A DNA stretch of 64,000 bases from Siphonobacter curvatus (GTDB lineage: Bacteria > Bacteroidota > Bacteroidia > Cytophagales > Spirosomataceae): assembly GCF_002943425.1 (NCBI RefSeq), contig NZ_PTRA01000001.1:992001-1056000 (forward strand), written 5' to 3'. The notes under the pieces are model-generated. The model made no database searches and had not been told where the DNA came from. It saw nothing but the letters and a program-made list of their open reading frames with translations. Made by a program: the position numbers and the translations under genes. Below, piece after piece: positions 44,385 to 54,131 of the stretch (position 1 is its first letter; the number at the start of each line of letters is the position of its first letter).

Positions 44385-45710
44385 ATGAAGAATTGGAAAA
44401 CCTGGCTTTCGTTAGGCTTTATAGCAAGCGGGCTTTATTCGTTAGGCGGATGCCAGAAGGGAGATCTGACGCTGGGCTCCGAGATCATTCCGAATGAAAA
44501 CCTGTCCGTAGTCATGATCGACACGTTTACCGTAAAATTGTCTACGGTAGCAGTGAGCGATTCAGCGATTACCTCTGCTGATTCCAGCATGTATGTGGGT
44601 CGCTGGAAGGATGAGAATACAGGTATGCAGGAGTTTACGGCGTTTATGAGTCCAAGCTATCCCAGTAATACGCTAAATACGCGGCTAGGAGCCCGGTATG
44701 ATTCACTAGTACTGGTGTTGCCTCTGTCATTGTCCTACGGAGATAGTGTACAAACCTTCAAGATCAGTACGCATCAAACGACTACGCCCTTAGTGCAGAG
44801 CATTACCTACTACAATACCAATACTTCGGTTCAGTACCAGGTCAAGCCGTTGGCTCAGGCAAGTTTTGCTCCCGGACGTGGTACAACGCCTAGTGTCCGT
44901 CAGCGTTTTTCGGATACGTTAGGGGTTCAACTATTTAATGCTTTACAAAACAATACGATTAATAATAACGAGACGTTGCATAACCTGTTACCGGGGTTTG
45001 CAGTGAAAGGTTCTTCAAAAGGAAACGTGATCGTAGGACTTAGCGTACCCCGGAGCTTTTTGCGGGTTTACTTTCACGATGATAACCTATTGACACCCAC
45101 GGCTGAGTCGGTTGATATTCCCTTTACGTTTATGCACTACAGTCGCTATGCGAGTGATTTCACCGGAACGCCACTAGCTAATTTAAAACAACAACCGGAT
45201 GTTGTAAATAGCACCTTGACGGATAATAAGGCTTATATTACACAGAGTGGACCACTGCGTACCCGCGTTGAATTTCCGTATTTAACCGAAACTCTAGAAC
45301 CTTACTTAACACTTCTAGGTGTAAATCGGGCGGAATTAGTATTTGACCCCGTTCGTACGGACGTTCGAGATAATACGAACCCTCCTTCTACGCTGGTCTT
45401 ATATAAAACCAATGCCGTCAATGACATTTTAACCAATCAGCCCGTAGAGAATGTACAGGGTACTGGAGCAGTTGTGTCGGCTACGTACGTGGTTGATAAC
45501 AGCGGCTGGCAATTGAAGGATCATTACACCTTCAATGTGACTAATTATTTCAATCTGATTTTGAAAAGAAAAGTCCAAAATGCTCCCCTGATTCTGACGC
45601 CGCCCGTAGGAGCTCAGCAGTATCTGAACTTTTCACGAACGGCTTTAGGGAATCGAGATTATCCTTCGGATCGGGTAAGGCTTCGTCTATATTTTACGCA
45701 ATCCAATTAA
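44385..45710 (+). CDS. DUF4270 lipoprotein
   Basis: A 441-residue outer-membrane lipoprotein: signal peptide with lipobox LGGC (Cys near 23), then the DUF4270 domain, a beta-rich fold of unknown function found only in Bacteroidota. Recognisable points are LGSEIIPNENLSVVMIDTF near residues 30-48 and the Thr/Ser-rich strands throughout. It is the last gene of the Kelch operon and is followed immediately by a strong terminator. The stop forms the start of the hairpin. It may be surface-exposed; its partner and ligand are unknown. Confidence 0.88.
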   Translation: MKNWKTWLSLGFIASGLYSLGGCQKGDLTLGSEIIPNENLSVVMIDTFTVKLSTVAVSDSAITSADSSMYVGRWKDENTGMQEFTAFMSPSYPSNTLNTRLGARYDSLVLVLPLSLSYGDSVQTFKISTHQTTTPLVQSITYYNTNTSVQYQVKPLAQASFAPGRGTTPSVRQRFSDTLGVQLFNALQNNTINNNETLHNLLPGFAVKGSSKGNVIVGLSVPRSFLRVYFHDDNLLTPTAESVDIPFTFMHYSRYASDFTGTPLANLKQQPDVVNSTLTDNKAYITQSGPLRTRVEFPYLTETLEPYLTLLGVNRAELVFDPVRTDVRDNTNPPSTLVLYKTNAVNDILTNQPVENVQGTGAVVSATYVVDNSGWQLKDHYTFNVTNYFNLILKRKVQNAPLILTPPVGAQQYLNFSRTALGNRDYPSDRVRLRLYFTQSN

Positions 45711-45739
45711 AAAATCCCCGGCCTCGGCTGGGGATTTTT
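45710..45739 (+). terminator. Terminator after DUF4270 gene
   Basis: A 10-bp stem (45710-45719 with 45730-45739) with a GC-rich loop begins at the stop codon and ends in a T-run. Confidence 0.88.
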
Positions 45740-45883
45740 GTTTTCCAACGGTGGGAGTTATGCTCCGGTTATCACAAAAAGGGCAAATTCAGCCATTTCC
45801 CGAGCATCTTTGCAGCATAAAACAAGCCTTGAATGCAGTTTGTCGTTTTTAAGCCATAAACGACAGGTCTTCAATTCTATCCT

Positions 45884-48244
45884 ATGAAACATTTTCTTCT
45901 TATCTGGCTGCTGGGCGTCCTGCTGCTACCGAACGCCCGGGGGCAATCCAATGAAAAAGCTACTATCTCTGGTTACATTAAAGATGCCGCTAATGGCGAA
46001 GGACTCATTGGCGTCTCCGTATTTGTGAAAGAACGGAGTACCGGTACCACTACTAACACCTACGGTTTTTACTCGATTACGCTGCCCAAAGGCAAGTACA
46101 CGCTGGTTTACACCTACGTAGGGTATCAGCGTCAGGAGAAGCAGGTGGACTTGACCACGCAGGACGTGAAACTGGACCTTGAACTCAAAGATGAGGGCGT
46201 GCAGTTGCAGGATGTCGTCATCCGAAGTCAGGGCGAAGACGAGAACGTAAAATCAGTTGAAATGTCCGTCAATAAGGTGGACATCAAAACGATTCGTCAA
46301 ATGCCCGCCTTACTCGGTGAAGTCGATCTGGTTCGTAGTATTCAGTTGTTACCCGGCGTATCGACCGTGGGCGAGGGAGCTTCCGGGTTCAATGTACGGG
46401 GGGGCGACGTGGGCCAAAACCTGATCCTGCTGGATGAGGCACCCGTTTACAATGCTTCGCATTTATTCGGCTTCTTCTCCGTTTTTAATCCCGATGCAGT
46501 CAAAGACGTCAAGCTCGTGAAGGGAGGAATCCCGGCTAATTACGGCGGACGTATTTCTTCCATTCTCGACGTTCGAATGAAGGAAGGAAACGCCAAGAAA
46601 GAGGAGATTAATGCCGGTATTGGTTTGATCTTTAGTCGGCTGTCTTACGAGCGACCCGTATTTAAGGGCAAAGGTTCATTTATCGTCGCCGGCCGTCGTT
46701 CCTACGCCGACGTACTCGCCAAACCATTCCTGACGGGCGATTTGAAAGGAACCATCTTCAACTTTTACGATCTCACGGCGAAGGCCAATTACCAGATCAA
46801 TGCCAACAATACGGTGTATCTGTCGGGCTATTTCGGACGGGATAATTTTGGTAGTAAACAGTTTGGATTCAATTGGGGGAACGGAACGGTTTCGGGGCGG
46901 TGGAATCACATCTTCAGTAACCGTCTCTTCCTGAATCTAACGGGCTATTATTCCAATTACAAGTATTCCCTCGGCACTGGCGACGATCCTAAAGACGCTT
47001 TCCAATGGGATTCTCAAATTAAAAACCTGAGTGGGAAAGCAGATTTTACGTACTTCCTCACGCCCGACAATCAGATTACGTTCGGTGGGCAGTATATCCA
47101 CTATAACTCGGCTCCTGGCAAAGCCTTTGGTATTTCAGCGGGCCAGCGGACGGACATTAGTCTGGAAGGAAGGTACGGGGATGAATCGGCTCTGTACGTT
47201 GCCAATGAGCAGCGGCTCGGCAGTCGGGTTACCCTACAGTATGGCCTGCGGTATTCCTTATTCCGGAGTCTGGCTCCCGGTGACCTGATTACCTACGAAA
47301 CTATAGTACCCGGGGAGCGGCTGGAGCCGCAATTGCCCGGGCGTCGCGTCGAAAGTGGCGTGCTGGAAACCTACGGAAACTGGGAACCGCGTTTTTCGGC
47401 TAAAATTGAAGTTTCGCCCCGATCTTCGATTAAGGTAAGTTACAACCGGATGGCTCAGTACCTGCACCTGCTGTCGAATACGGCTGCGTCTTCGCCGCTC
47501 GACGTATGGACCTTATCGTCGAGCAACATCAAGCCCGAATTAGCCGATCAGGTTGCGTTAGGCTGGTTCCAGAACTTCAAAAACAACGCGTACGAATTTA
47601 GTATCGAAGGCTATTACAAAAACCTTGAAAATCAGATCGACTATGTGCGTCGTTCCGATTTGTTACTTAATCGCTTTCTGGAAGGAGATTTGCTCTACGG
47701 AAAAGGCCGAGCGTACGGAGCGGAGTTTTACCTGAAGAAAAATCAGGGTAAACTCACCGGCTGGATCAGCTATACGCTGGCTCGTACGGAGCGGCAGGTG
47801 GAAGGGATCAACAATAATAACTGGTTTCCGGCCCGCTTTGATAAAACGCATAACCTGACGGCCGTTGGTCTTTATCAGCTTAACCAGCGATGGTCCTTCT
47901 CGGCCAACTTCGCGGCTTCTTCGGGAACGCCCGCCACGTATCCAACGGACCGTTTTGAGATTGATGGTATTGCCGTGGGTGATAACTATTTCGATACCCG
48001 GAACGCCAACCGGATTCCCTGGTACCATCGCCTCGATTTAGCAGTAACGCAGAAAATTCGTAAAAAGCTGTTTGGCAAAGGAGAAGCCGAGTGGGTGTAC
48101 TCGATTTATAACGTTTACGGACGGCGAAATCCATTCTCTGTGTATGCCCGGCAAAATGGGGACAACAGCTTGCAAACCGAAGCCATTCGATTTGCCGTGC
48201 TAGGTTCGCTGGTGCCATCGATCACGTACAACGTAAAGTTTTAA
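45884..48244 (+). CDS. TonB-dependent receptor with carboxypeptidase-regulatory domain
   Basis: Outer-membrane active-transport receptor of 786 residues. It has a signal peptide (1-21, ending RGQ), a carboxypeptidase-regulatory-like domain (about 25-105, ATISGYIKDAANGEGLIGVS), a plug (about 115-230, LLPGVSTVGEGASGFNVRGG) and a 22-strand barrel. It is followed by the DUF4249 lipoprotein gene 28 bases downstream, a recurrent Bacteroidota pair in which the lipoprotein may act like a SusD-type partner. This is inference; the DUF4249 role is unproven. The substrate is unknown. It lies directly downstream of the Kelch operon but is separated by a terminator. Confidence 0.93.
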   Translation: MKHFLLIWLLGVLLLPNARGQSNEKATISGYIKDAANGEGLIGVSVFVKERSTGTTTNTYGFYSITLPKGKYTLVYTYVGYQRQEKQVDLTTQDVKLDLELKDEGVQLQDVVIRSQGEDENVKSVEMSVNKVDIKTIRQMPALLGEVDLVRSIQLLPGVSTVGEGASGFNVRGGDVGQNLILLDEAPVYNASHLFGFFSVFNPDAVKDVKLVKGGIPANYGGRISSILDVRMKEGNAKKEEINAGIGLIFSRLSYERPVFKGKGSFIVAGRRSYADVLAKPFLTGDLKGTIFNFYDLTAKANYQINANNTVYLSGYFGRDNFGSKQFGFNWGNGTVSGRWNHIFSNRLFLNLTGYYSNYKYSLGTGDDPKDAFQWDSQIKNLSGKADFTYFLTPDNQITFGGQYIHYNSAPGKAFGISAGQRTDISLEGRYGDESALYVANEQRLGSRVTLQYGLRYSLFRSLAPGDLITYETIVPGERLEPQLPGRRVESGVLETYGNWEPRFSAKIEVSPRSSIKVSYNRMAQYLHLLSNTAASSPLDVWTLSSSNIKPELADQVALGWFQNFKNNAYEFSIEGYYKNLENQIDYVRRSDLLLNRFLEGDLLYGKGRAYGAEFYLKKNQGKLTGWISYTLARTERQVEGINNNNWFPARFDKTHNLTAVGLYQLNQRWSFSANFAASSGTPATYPTDRFEIDGIAVGDNYFDTRNANRIPWYHRLDLAVTQKIRKKLFGKGEAEWVYSIYNVYGRRNPFSVYARQNGDNSLQTEAIRFAVLGSLVPSITYNVKF

Positions 48245-48272
48245 ACCCATTCAAATTATTTGCTATAAACGT

Positions 48273-49178
48273 ATGAAATCCTTTCCCTTATACCTTTTAC
48301 TCGCCCTGAGCAGTTTGCTCATGTCCTGCGAGGATGTGATTGACCTGCGTACGCAAACGGGCCCCACCCGTCTGGTAGTTGAAGGCTGGATTAACGATGA
48401 CGCCACGCCACAAACCATTCGGCTGACGCTTTCCCAAAATTATTTTAACAACAACCGGGCTTTGCCCGCGACGGGAGCGACGGTAACCGTTTCCGATGAT
48501 CTGGGAAAAACCTACCGTTTTGTGGATGAAAAACAGGACGGGAACTACGTCTGGAAACCAGCGGCTTCCGAGAAGATGGGTCGATTGGGCGGAAAATATA
48601 CGTTGAACGTTGCTTATGCCAGCGAAACCTATCAGGCTGAGACGGAAATCAAACGGGTACCGACCATCGATTCGCTAACCTATTACTACGATAATCCGAC
48701 GTTTGTGGCGGATGACAGTCCGAAAGAAGGATATGTAGCGGAATTTTACGCCCGCGACTTTACCGGAGCTGGTGATTGTTACTGGATCAAAACCTATAAA
48801 AATGGCCAGAGGTACGATCGATCGGCCCGCGACTTGTCGATTGCCTACGACGCCGGATTTAGTCCCGGAGCGGCTACCGATGGACTTATTTTTCTGTTAC
48901 CCGTACGGCGTTCGATTAACTCGGACCGGCTCTTCCAGGAAAATGATTCCATTCGGGTAGAGCTGCTCAGTATCACCCAGCCTACGTACAATTTCATCCG
49001 GGCAGTACGGGAAGAGTCCAGTAACCAGGGCCTGTTTGCTACGGCCCCGTCAAACGTACCGACTAATATTCTTAATGCACGTACGGATGGTCCCAGGGCA
49101 CTGGGTTGGTTCGGCGGTTCGTCGATTAGCCGATTTAGTACGGTATTCCGCAAGGGAAATGCCCGTCCGAAACCTTAA
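48273..49178 (+). CDS. DUF4249 lipoprotein
   Basis: A 301-residue lipoprotein with a lipobox near LLMSC (Cys about residue 19), then the DUF4249 domain. The CEDVIDLRTQTGPTRLVVEG start, with an E-V/I-D-L motif followed by VVEGWI, is characteristic. The mature domain has two beta-rich halves. It follows the TonB receptor by 28 bases with no terminator, so the two are co-transcribed, and it likely sits in the outer membrane beside it. The function is unknown; a ligand-binding partner role is inferred from pairing. Confidence 0.9.
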   Translation: MKSFPLYLLLALSSLLMSCEDVIDLRTQTGPTRLVVEGWINDDATPQTIRLTLSQNYFNNNRALPATGATVTVSDDLGKTYRFVDEKQDGNYVWKPAASEKMGRLGGKYTLNVAYASETYQAETEIKRVPTIDSLTYYYDNPTFVADDSPKEGYVAEFYARDFTGAGDCYWIKTYKNGQRYDRSARDLSIAYDAGFSPGAATDGLIFLLPVRRSINSDRLFQENDSIRVELLSITQPTYNFIRAVREESSNQGLFATAPSNVPTNILNARTDGPRALGWFGGSSISRFSTVFRKGNARPKP

Positions 49179-49203
49179 GTCGGTACAGTTACCCGTTGAT
49201 ACT

Positions 49204-49246
49204 AAAAGAAAAAGCTTTCCAGTTTCGCTGGAAAGCTTTTTCTTTT
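49204..49246. terminator. Bidirectional terminator after DUF4249 gene
   Basis: A 19-bp perfect stem (49204-49222 with 49228-49246) with a TTTCG loop lies between convergent genes. Confidence 0.88.
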
Positions 49247-49273
49247 GGGTTGGATAGGCGTTTGATGCAAAGA

Positions 49274-49861
49274 CTATTCGGAAAGCGAATTGCAGTACCG
49301 GAACAGCTCAACAATGGGTTTTTCTTCGTCGTAACGGTACCATTTAACCCGATTCACAAAAAAGTTGACTTCGTCCTGCTGGTTAGGCAGCGTTTTATAA
49401 ATCTGCCGGAGCCGGCCTTTGTATTTCACAATCTGTCCGTTGGGATGCTGGAAGTAATATACATTCTTCTTTTGTTTTTCGTCGTGAAACGGCACCTTCA
49501 ACACTTGCTCTCGACCTAGTAACCGAATCCGGCCATCGACCAGTACTTCGAAAAAGGTTGGTACCATGCGGTCCCGGTGAGCGAATGATTCTACGATAAA
49601 TGTCCGCATCCGGTTGGCTTCTTCGTCGTAATAATAAAACGAGGCTACTTTCTGAGCGGAAAGAACGTTGGTTACGCCATCCATGCTAAATTCCAGCAAA
49701 CCCAGGTCAGTATTGAAGTGTAGCTCGCCCGTTAGCCATTCGCCCGATTGTAATTCAACTTTACCAGAATACCAGTGGGGCTGTTGCTTGGCAAAAACAG
49801 AATGAACAAAAAGGCTACAAAAAAAAACCAAAGTAAATTTTAACGAGGTAAAGGTTTTCAT
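49274..49861 (-). CDS. Secreted protein of unknown function
   Basis: A 195-residue protein with a Sec signal peptide (residues 1-25, ending VFA) and a beta-rich mature part: WYSGKVELQSGEWLTGELHF near 32-51, then several strands with LSAQKVASFYYYDEE. The C-terminus is mixed charged. I recognise no family by name, although the arrangement is reminiscent of short secreted Bacteroidota proteins with a carbohydrate- or lipid-binding barrel. It is transcribed alone. The ATG at 49861 is preferred to the one at 49870 because the basic n-region follows it. Confidence 0.65.
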   Translation of the reverse strand: MKTFTSLKFTLVFFCSLFVHSVFAKQQPHWYSGKVELQSGEWLTGELHFNTDLGLLEFSMDGVTNVLSAQKVASFYYYDEEANRMRTFIVESFAHRDRMVPTFFEVLVDGRIRLLGREQVLKVPFHDEKQKKNVYYFQHPNGQIVKYKGRLRQIYKTLPNQQDEVNFFVNRVKWYRYDEEKPIVELFRYCNSLSE

Positions 49862-50096
49862 GGCAATCATTTTTAAAGATTCGGATTGAAGAAAATTTTA
49901 ACGCGTACTTCAGTGGTTTTACCCAATAATCTTTGTTTTAATTTTGTACTGTTTGAAGTTTTTTTTGAATTAATCCAACAAATGTGTTGAAATATTCTGG
50001 ATTCATCTAAATAAATGCTCCGTTTTTTCGCTAAAAATCAGCGATTTAAGTATGAGTCGAAATAAAGGGTAGGTAAGGGTCGGAAAGCCATAAAAA

Positions 50097-50124
50097 AAAG
50101 CCTTTCTGGTTAGAGAAAGGCTTT
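50097..50124 (-). terminator. Intrinsic terminator after ribBA
   Basis: An 11-bp stem (50097-50107 with 50114-50124) is followed on the minus strand by TTTTTTTTA, some 25 bases after the ribBA stop. Confidence 0.88.
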
Positions 50125-50147
50125 CGTAAGCAAGTAATGGATTGAGC

Positions 50148-51380
50148 TTAAATCAGCGGTTTGAGCCCATTCAGCAAGTGACCCATTTTATCGCGTTTCG
50201 TCGTCAGGTAGCGTTCGTTGTAGGGATTGGAAGGAATCTCAATCGGGATGGTTTCTACAATTTCAACGCCGTAACCCGACAGAGCCGTCCGTTTTTTCGG
50301 ATTGTTGGACATCAGTCGCAATTTGGTAATACCTAAATCCCGAAGAATCTGAGCCCCGATGCCGTAGTCGCGTTGGTCCATTTGAAAGCCCAACTCCAGA
50401 TTGGCTTCCACCGTATCCCGACCCATTTCCTGCAATTTATACGCCCGGAGTTTGTTCAATAGTCCGATGCCACGTCCTTCCTGGAACATGTAAAGCACCA
50501 CGCCTTTCCCTTCTTTCTCGACCATTTGCATGGCTTGGTGCAACTGCTCCCCGCAATCACAGCGGCAGGAACCAAAAATATCGCCCGTTACACAGGAGCT
50601 ATGCACCCGCGTTAGTACGGCTTCGCCTTCTTCCCATTCGCCTTTTACCAGAGCCAAGTGCGTATCACCCGTAGCGACCTGTGTATAGGCAATCAGGCTA
50701 AAATGGCCCCATTCGGTGGGCATATCGACGCCAATTTCGCGTTTGATCAGCGTTTCGGTTCGCAGACGGTAGGCGATCAGGTCTTTAATACTAACCAGCT
50801 TCATTCCAAAACGATCGGCAATTTTCCGTAGCTCGGGGAGGCGGGCCATGGTACCGTCTTCGTTCAGAATTTCAATTAGGGTGCCCGAAGGTTTTAAGCC
50901 CGCCAGTACGGCAAAATCGACGGCTGCTTCGGTATGGCCGGGGCGGCGGAGCACGCCTTCGGCTTTAGCTTTCAGGGGAAAAATATGGCCCGGACGACCC
51001 AAATCTTCGGGTTTCGTGTCCGGATCTACCAGGGCCCGAATCGTTTTGGCCCGGTCAGAAGCTGAAATACCCGTGGTACAGCCGTTGCCTAGCAAGTCTA
51101 CGGAGACGGTAAAGGCCGTTTCATGGTTGGACGTATTCTGGCCAACCATCATATCCAGTTGTAATTCCTGACAGCGGGCTTCCGTGAGGGGTACACAAAT
51201 CAGTCCGCGGGCCTCCTTGGTCATGAAGTTGATGATTTCGGGCGTGATCAGCTCCGAGGCACAAATCATATCCCCTTCATTTTCACGGTCTTCGTCATCG
51301 ACGACGACGATAATTTTACCGGCCCGAATGTCTTCAATGGCCTCTTCGATGCTGTCTAATACGATGGGACTTTCTTCCAT
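50148..51380 (-). CDS. ribBA: Bifunctional riboflavin synthesis enzyme RibBA
   Basis: Two fused enzymes of riboflavin synthesis, 410 residues. Residues 1 to about 205 form 3,4-dihydroxy-2-butanone 4-phosphate synthase (RibB): the [10 protein letters not shown] metal/substrate motif is at about 28-37 and [11 protein letters not shown] near 144-154. The rest is GTP cyclohydrolase II (RibA), with zinc ligands in [13 protein letters not shown] near 268-280 and EGRGIGL near 302-308. It supplies both branches of the pathway. The gene is single with its own terminator. I see no FMN riboswitch upstream. Confidence 0.96.
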   Translation of the reverse strand: MEESPIVLDSIEEAIEDIRAGKIIVVVDDEDRENEGDMICASELITPEIINFMTKEARGLICVPLTEARCQELQLDMMVGQNTSNHETAFTVSVDLLGNGCTTGISASDRAKTIRALVDPDTKPEDLGRPGHIFPLKAKAEGVLRRPGHTEAAVDFAVLAGLKPSGTLIEILNEDGTMARLPELRKIADRFGMKLVSIKDLIAYRLRTETLIKREIGVDMPTEWGHFSLIAYTQVATGDTHLALVKGEWEEGEAVLTRVHSSCVTGDIFGSCRCDCGEQLHQAMQMVEKEGKGVVLYMFQEGRGIGLLNKLRAYKLQEMGRDTVEANLELGFQMDQRDYGIGAQILRDLGITKLRLMSNNPKKRTALSGYGVEIVETIPIEIPSNPYNERYLTTKRDKMGHLLNGLKPLI

Positions 51381-51611
51381 GGCTGCTTGGCAATGTATAG
51401 GGGGTCTGTGAAGTCAGAAGTCTAGCAAATTCTATTTGAAATATACGCCTGAGAATCTTTCTTGCGTTCTGACCACAGTGAACACCCTTTTTGGGCGTTA
51501 GGTTTCTTCGAGAAATGTTAATGAAGTCTCAAAACTACGGTCCTATTTTGGAATGATGGTAGGATTCGTTGAAATTTGACCAATAGCTCACAGGAAAGAC
51601 CACAATCTTCA

Positions 51612-53606
51612 ATGCGGATACGTATACTTTTACTGCTTTTAGGAATCGTAGGGGAGGGCTGGGCTCAGTGTCCGACCAAACTGGTAAATGGCACGCAAGA
51701 TTACAAAGGCAGATTACAGGTATCTAGCAGCCAAGGAATTTCTATGATTGCGGAAGGAACTTCGGATCGGATACTGAAAATCTGTAAAGGCACTACGATT
51801 CAAGTGGAAGATGTTACCGCCAACAACAACCCGAGTCTTACCGCTTATAATTTCAATTACCAATCAGCAGAAGTAGACTTAAGTGCTCCAATCTTCGACA
51901 AGGTGAATAAATCGTATACGTATGAAAAGGCGGGTACGTACGGATTGATTATGGTCGGAAGTGCGTCGGGTACGGGATCGTATGCCTGTCAGACTGTTCA
52001 AGTACTGGATAATCCAGAACTTAACTTCGAAGTCGATGCCTGTGAACCCGAACAGGTTACCCTGGTGATTCCTAAAGACAGTTCTAGAAATCCTTACGAT
52101 GAATTTACGATAGAGTGGGGGGATGGCAATACAGAAAAATTATTAAAGAAAGATTTACCACTGACGAAAGTTCATATCTACAAGAATGCAGGTACAGGTG
52201 TTACGATTTCCGTTCAGGGCACGTATGAGGGAAATGTGTGCGGCATTTCCAAAATTAGTAAGTTCATTGACCCTGGAAAGCTAAACCAGTCACCGAAACC
52301 CATCGTAACCTTACTGGAATTGTCAGCAACCAAAACCGTAGCGACCATTCAGTTTGCCGGCCCTGTTTCCACAACACAGGAAATTTTTCAGAAGGAAGTT
52401 GGTGGTACTTACGTTAGTACGGGCATCCAGATTCAAAGTAATCTAACGTCAGAACGGATTATCAATCTTAACCCCGCAAAACAGTATTGCTTTCAGGTAC
52501 GCTCGGTAGGGGGCTGTGCCAGTACAAGTGGTTCGGACGAAATCTGTACGTTACCGATTACGGTACAGGCGAAAGGAAAGCAGATCGAGGTAAACTGGTC
52601 GGCCTATCCGCAAGCCACTGCTACTTTCGAATCGTATACGGTAAGTAATGGTACGACGACCTTTCCGGTAATAAAAGATCGTAACCAAACCCAGTTAATT
52701 GACAAATCCGAACTGGAATGCGGCACCTCGTATTGCTACCGCGTAACGGCCCGGGTCAATAACATCAATTCCATTTCCAATGAAGTTTGCGAGGAAATCG
52801 AGTCTACCGTAAAGCCAGATCCCATTACGCAGGCTTATGCCACACTGGCCGGAAAGGCCGCTGTATTAAGTTGGGAGTCTCCGGGGGGAAAGATTCTGGA
52901 TTATGAAATTTTACGAGCCGAAGCTGGGGGTAAATTCGAGAAGATCGAAACGGATACAACGATTGTTAGTCCGTATAAAGACGGGCAGATCAATCCTTTG
53001 CAGCGTTCGTACTGTTATCAAATTTCGTACGAAAGTGCTTGTAAAACCTGGTCAAATCCGTCGGCTCCCATCTGTACCATTCATCTGAATCAAAAAAGCG
53101 GAGAACTTTCCTGGACCAGTAATAATCCATTTACTGAAAATATCAGCGAGTATACCGTACAGGCTTTGGATGCTCAGGGAAATGTAGTAGCTTCTCATAG
53201 TGTTGCCAAGGCGACGAAAGTTAGCGTAAGTGGTCTGGACTTTCCCATTTCACCAGAGTATCAGTACCGCATTGAAAGTACCTCCGAAAGCGGCAATACC
53301 AGCTGGTCCAATCCAATCCCCATTCGGGAGCTTTTTCAGGTCTACGTACCCGATGCCTTTACACCTAATGGCGACTCCCAAAATGATGTTTTCCTGCCTA
53401 AAGTAGTACACGTCAACGCTCTGAAATTTACCGTATTCGACCGTTGGGGCAATTCTATCTTTTCCACGGAAGACGAAAGCGAAGGCTGGGATGGGTACAT
53501 CAACGGCAAACCCGCTCCGCAGGGAAGTTATTCGTACCGCCTCGACGTTCGGAATGAAGTAGGTGATTCGTTCACCAAACGGGGCGTTTTCCGCCTCATT
53601 CGTTGA
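51612..53606 (+). CDS. Secreted multi-domain protein with gliding-motility-type T9SS C-terminal domain
   Basis: A 664-residue secreted protein from the ATG at 51612: a signal peptide (1-19, ending WAQ), then several beta-sandwich domains of PKD/fibronectin-III type and a C-terminal sorting domain. The final about 85 residues carry VPDAFTPNGDSQNDVF, FTVFDRWGNSIF and GWDGYINGKPAPQGSYSY, the signature of type B T9SS sorting (TIGR04131). This implies export by the type IX system and attachment to, or release at, the cell surface. Several Cys pairs occur in the middle domains. Adhesin function is inferred, not shown. Confidence 0.9.
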   Translation: MRIRILLLLLGIVGEGWAQCPTKLVNGTQDYKGRLQVSSSQGISMIAEGTSDRILKICKGTTIQVEDVTANNNPSLTAYNFNYQSAEVDLSAPIFDKVNKSYTYEKAGTYGLIMVGSASGTGSYACQTVQVLDNPELNFEVDACEPEQVTLVIPKDSSRNPYDEFTIEWGDGNTEKLLKKDLPLTKVHIYKNAGTGVTISVQGTYEGNVCGISKISKFIDPGKLNQSPKPIVTLLELSATKTVATIQFAGPVSTTQEIFQKEVGGTYVSTGIQIQSNLTSERIINLNPAKQYCFQVRSVGGCASTSGSDEICTLPITVQAKGKQIEVNWSAYPQATATFESYTVSNGTTTFPVIKDRNQTQLIDKSELECGTSYCYRVTARVNNINSISNEVCEEIESTVKPDPITQAYATLAGKAAVLSWESPGGKILDYEILRAEAGGKFEKIETDTTIVSPYKDGQINPLQRSYCYQISYESACKTWSNPSAPICTIHLNQKSGELSWTSNNPFTENISEYTVQALDAQGNVVASHSVAKATKVSVSGLDFPISPEYQYRIESTSESGNTSWSNPIPIRELFQVYVPDAFTPNGDSQNDVFLPKVVHVNALKFTVFDRWGNSIFSTEDESEGWDGYINGKPAPQGSYSYRLDVRNEVGDSFTKRGVFRLIR

Positions 53607-53657
53607 CACTAAAGGGTGCGTCGACAGCCTTGGGCACGATTTTGTACCCGTTTTCTC

Positions 53658-53665
53658 TACCTTTG
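53658..53665 (+). promoter_or_regulatory. Possible -7 box for ybaB
   Basis: TACCTTTG fits TAnnTTTG and is 31 bases before the ybaB start. No well-spaced -33 TTTG is visible. Confidence 0.35.
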
Positions 53666-53696
53666 TAATCAATTTATTCAAACCGAACGACTACAC

Positions 53697-54029
53697 ATGT
53701 TTGATATGCTAGGCATGATGGGCAAGATGAAAGAAATGCAGGCCCGCATGAAAGACGCTCAGGAATCCCTTCCTTCCATTACCGAAACGGCGGAAGCCGG
53801 AGCGGGACTGGTAAAAGCAACCGTAAACGGACGCAAACAGCTCATTCATTTAGAGATTGATCCTGATCTGGTGAAACCCGAAGAAACAGAAATGCTTCGC
53901 GACCTGATCGTAGCCGCTACCAATAAAGCCCTCGAAGCCGTAGAAACCCGAGTAGCCGATCACCTCAAACAAGCTACGGATGGTCTGTTGCCCAATATTC
54001 CGGGTATGGAAGGTTTATTCGGTAAATAA
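53697..54029 (+). CDS. YbaB/EbfC nucleoid-associated protein
   Basis: Small DNA-binding nucleoid-associated protein of 110 residues. It starts MFDMLGMMGKMKEMQARMKD at 53697, the expected N-terminus of the family, with the strand VKATVNGRKQLIHLEIDPDLV near residues 40-60 and a helical C-terminus. An in-frame start at 53616 is rejected because it overlaps the stop of the preceding gene region and lacks similarity. It is 90 bases after the T9SS gene, likely from its own promoter, and is followed by a terminator. Confidence 0.93.
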   Translation: MFDMLGMMGKMKEMQARMKDAQESLPSITETAEAGAGLVKATVNGRKQLIHLEIDPDLVKPEETEMLRDLIVAATNKALEAVETRVADHLKQATDGLLPNIPGMEGLFGK

Positions 54030-54052
54030 GTCTACTGTATACAAGCCAACGA

Positions 54053-54082
54053 AGAGAAAAGACTTTCGCTAGTCTTTTCTCT
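54053..54082 (+). terminator. Intrinsic terminator after ybaB
   Basis: A 12-bp perfect stem (54053-54064 with 54071-54082) with a TTCGCT loop and a T-run. Confidence 0.88.
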
Positions 54083-54131
54083 TTTTATTCTTTCCCCATT
54101 CTGTATCCCCTGCCTGGCTGGGCAAACCTTT

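Noticed and set aside
50100-51611. FMN riboswitch controlling ribBA
   Set aside because: The region upstream of ribBA lacks the conserved FMN-aptamer elements I would expect, such as AGGGGC-type joints.
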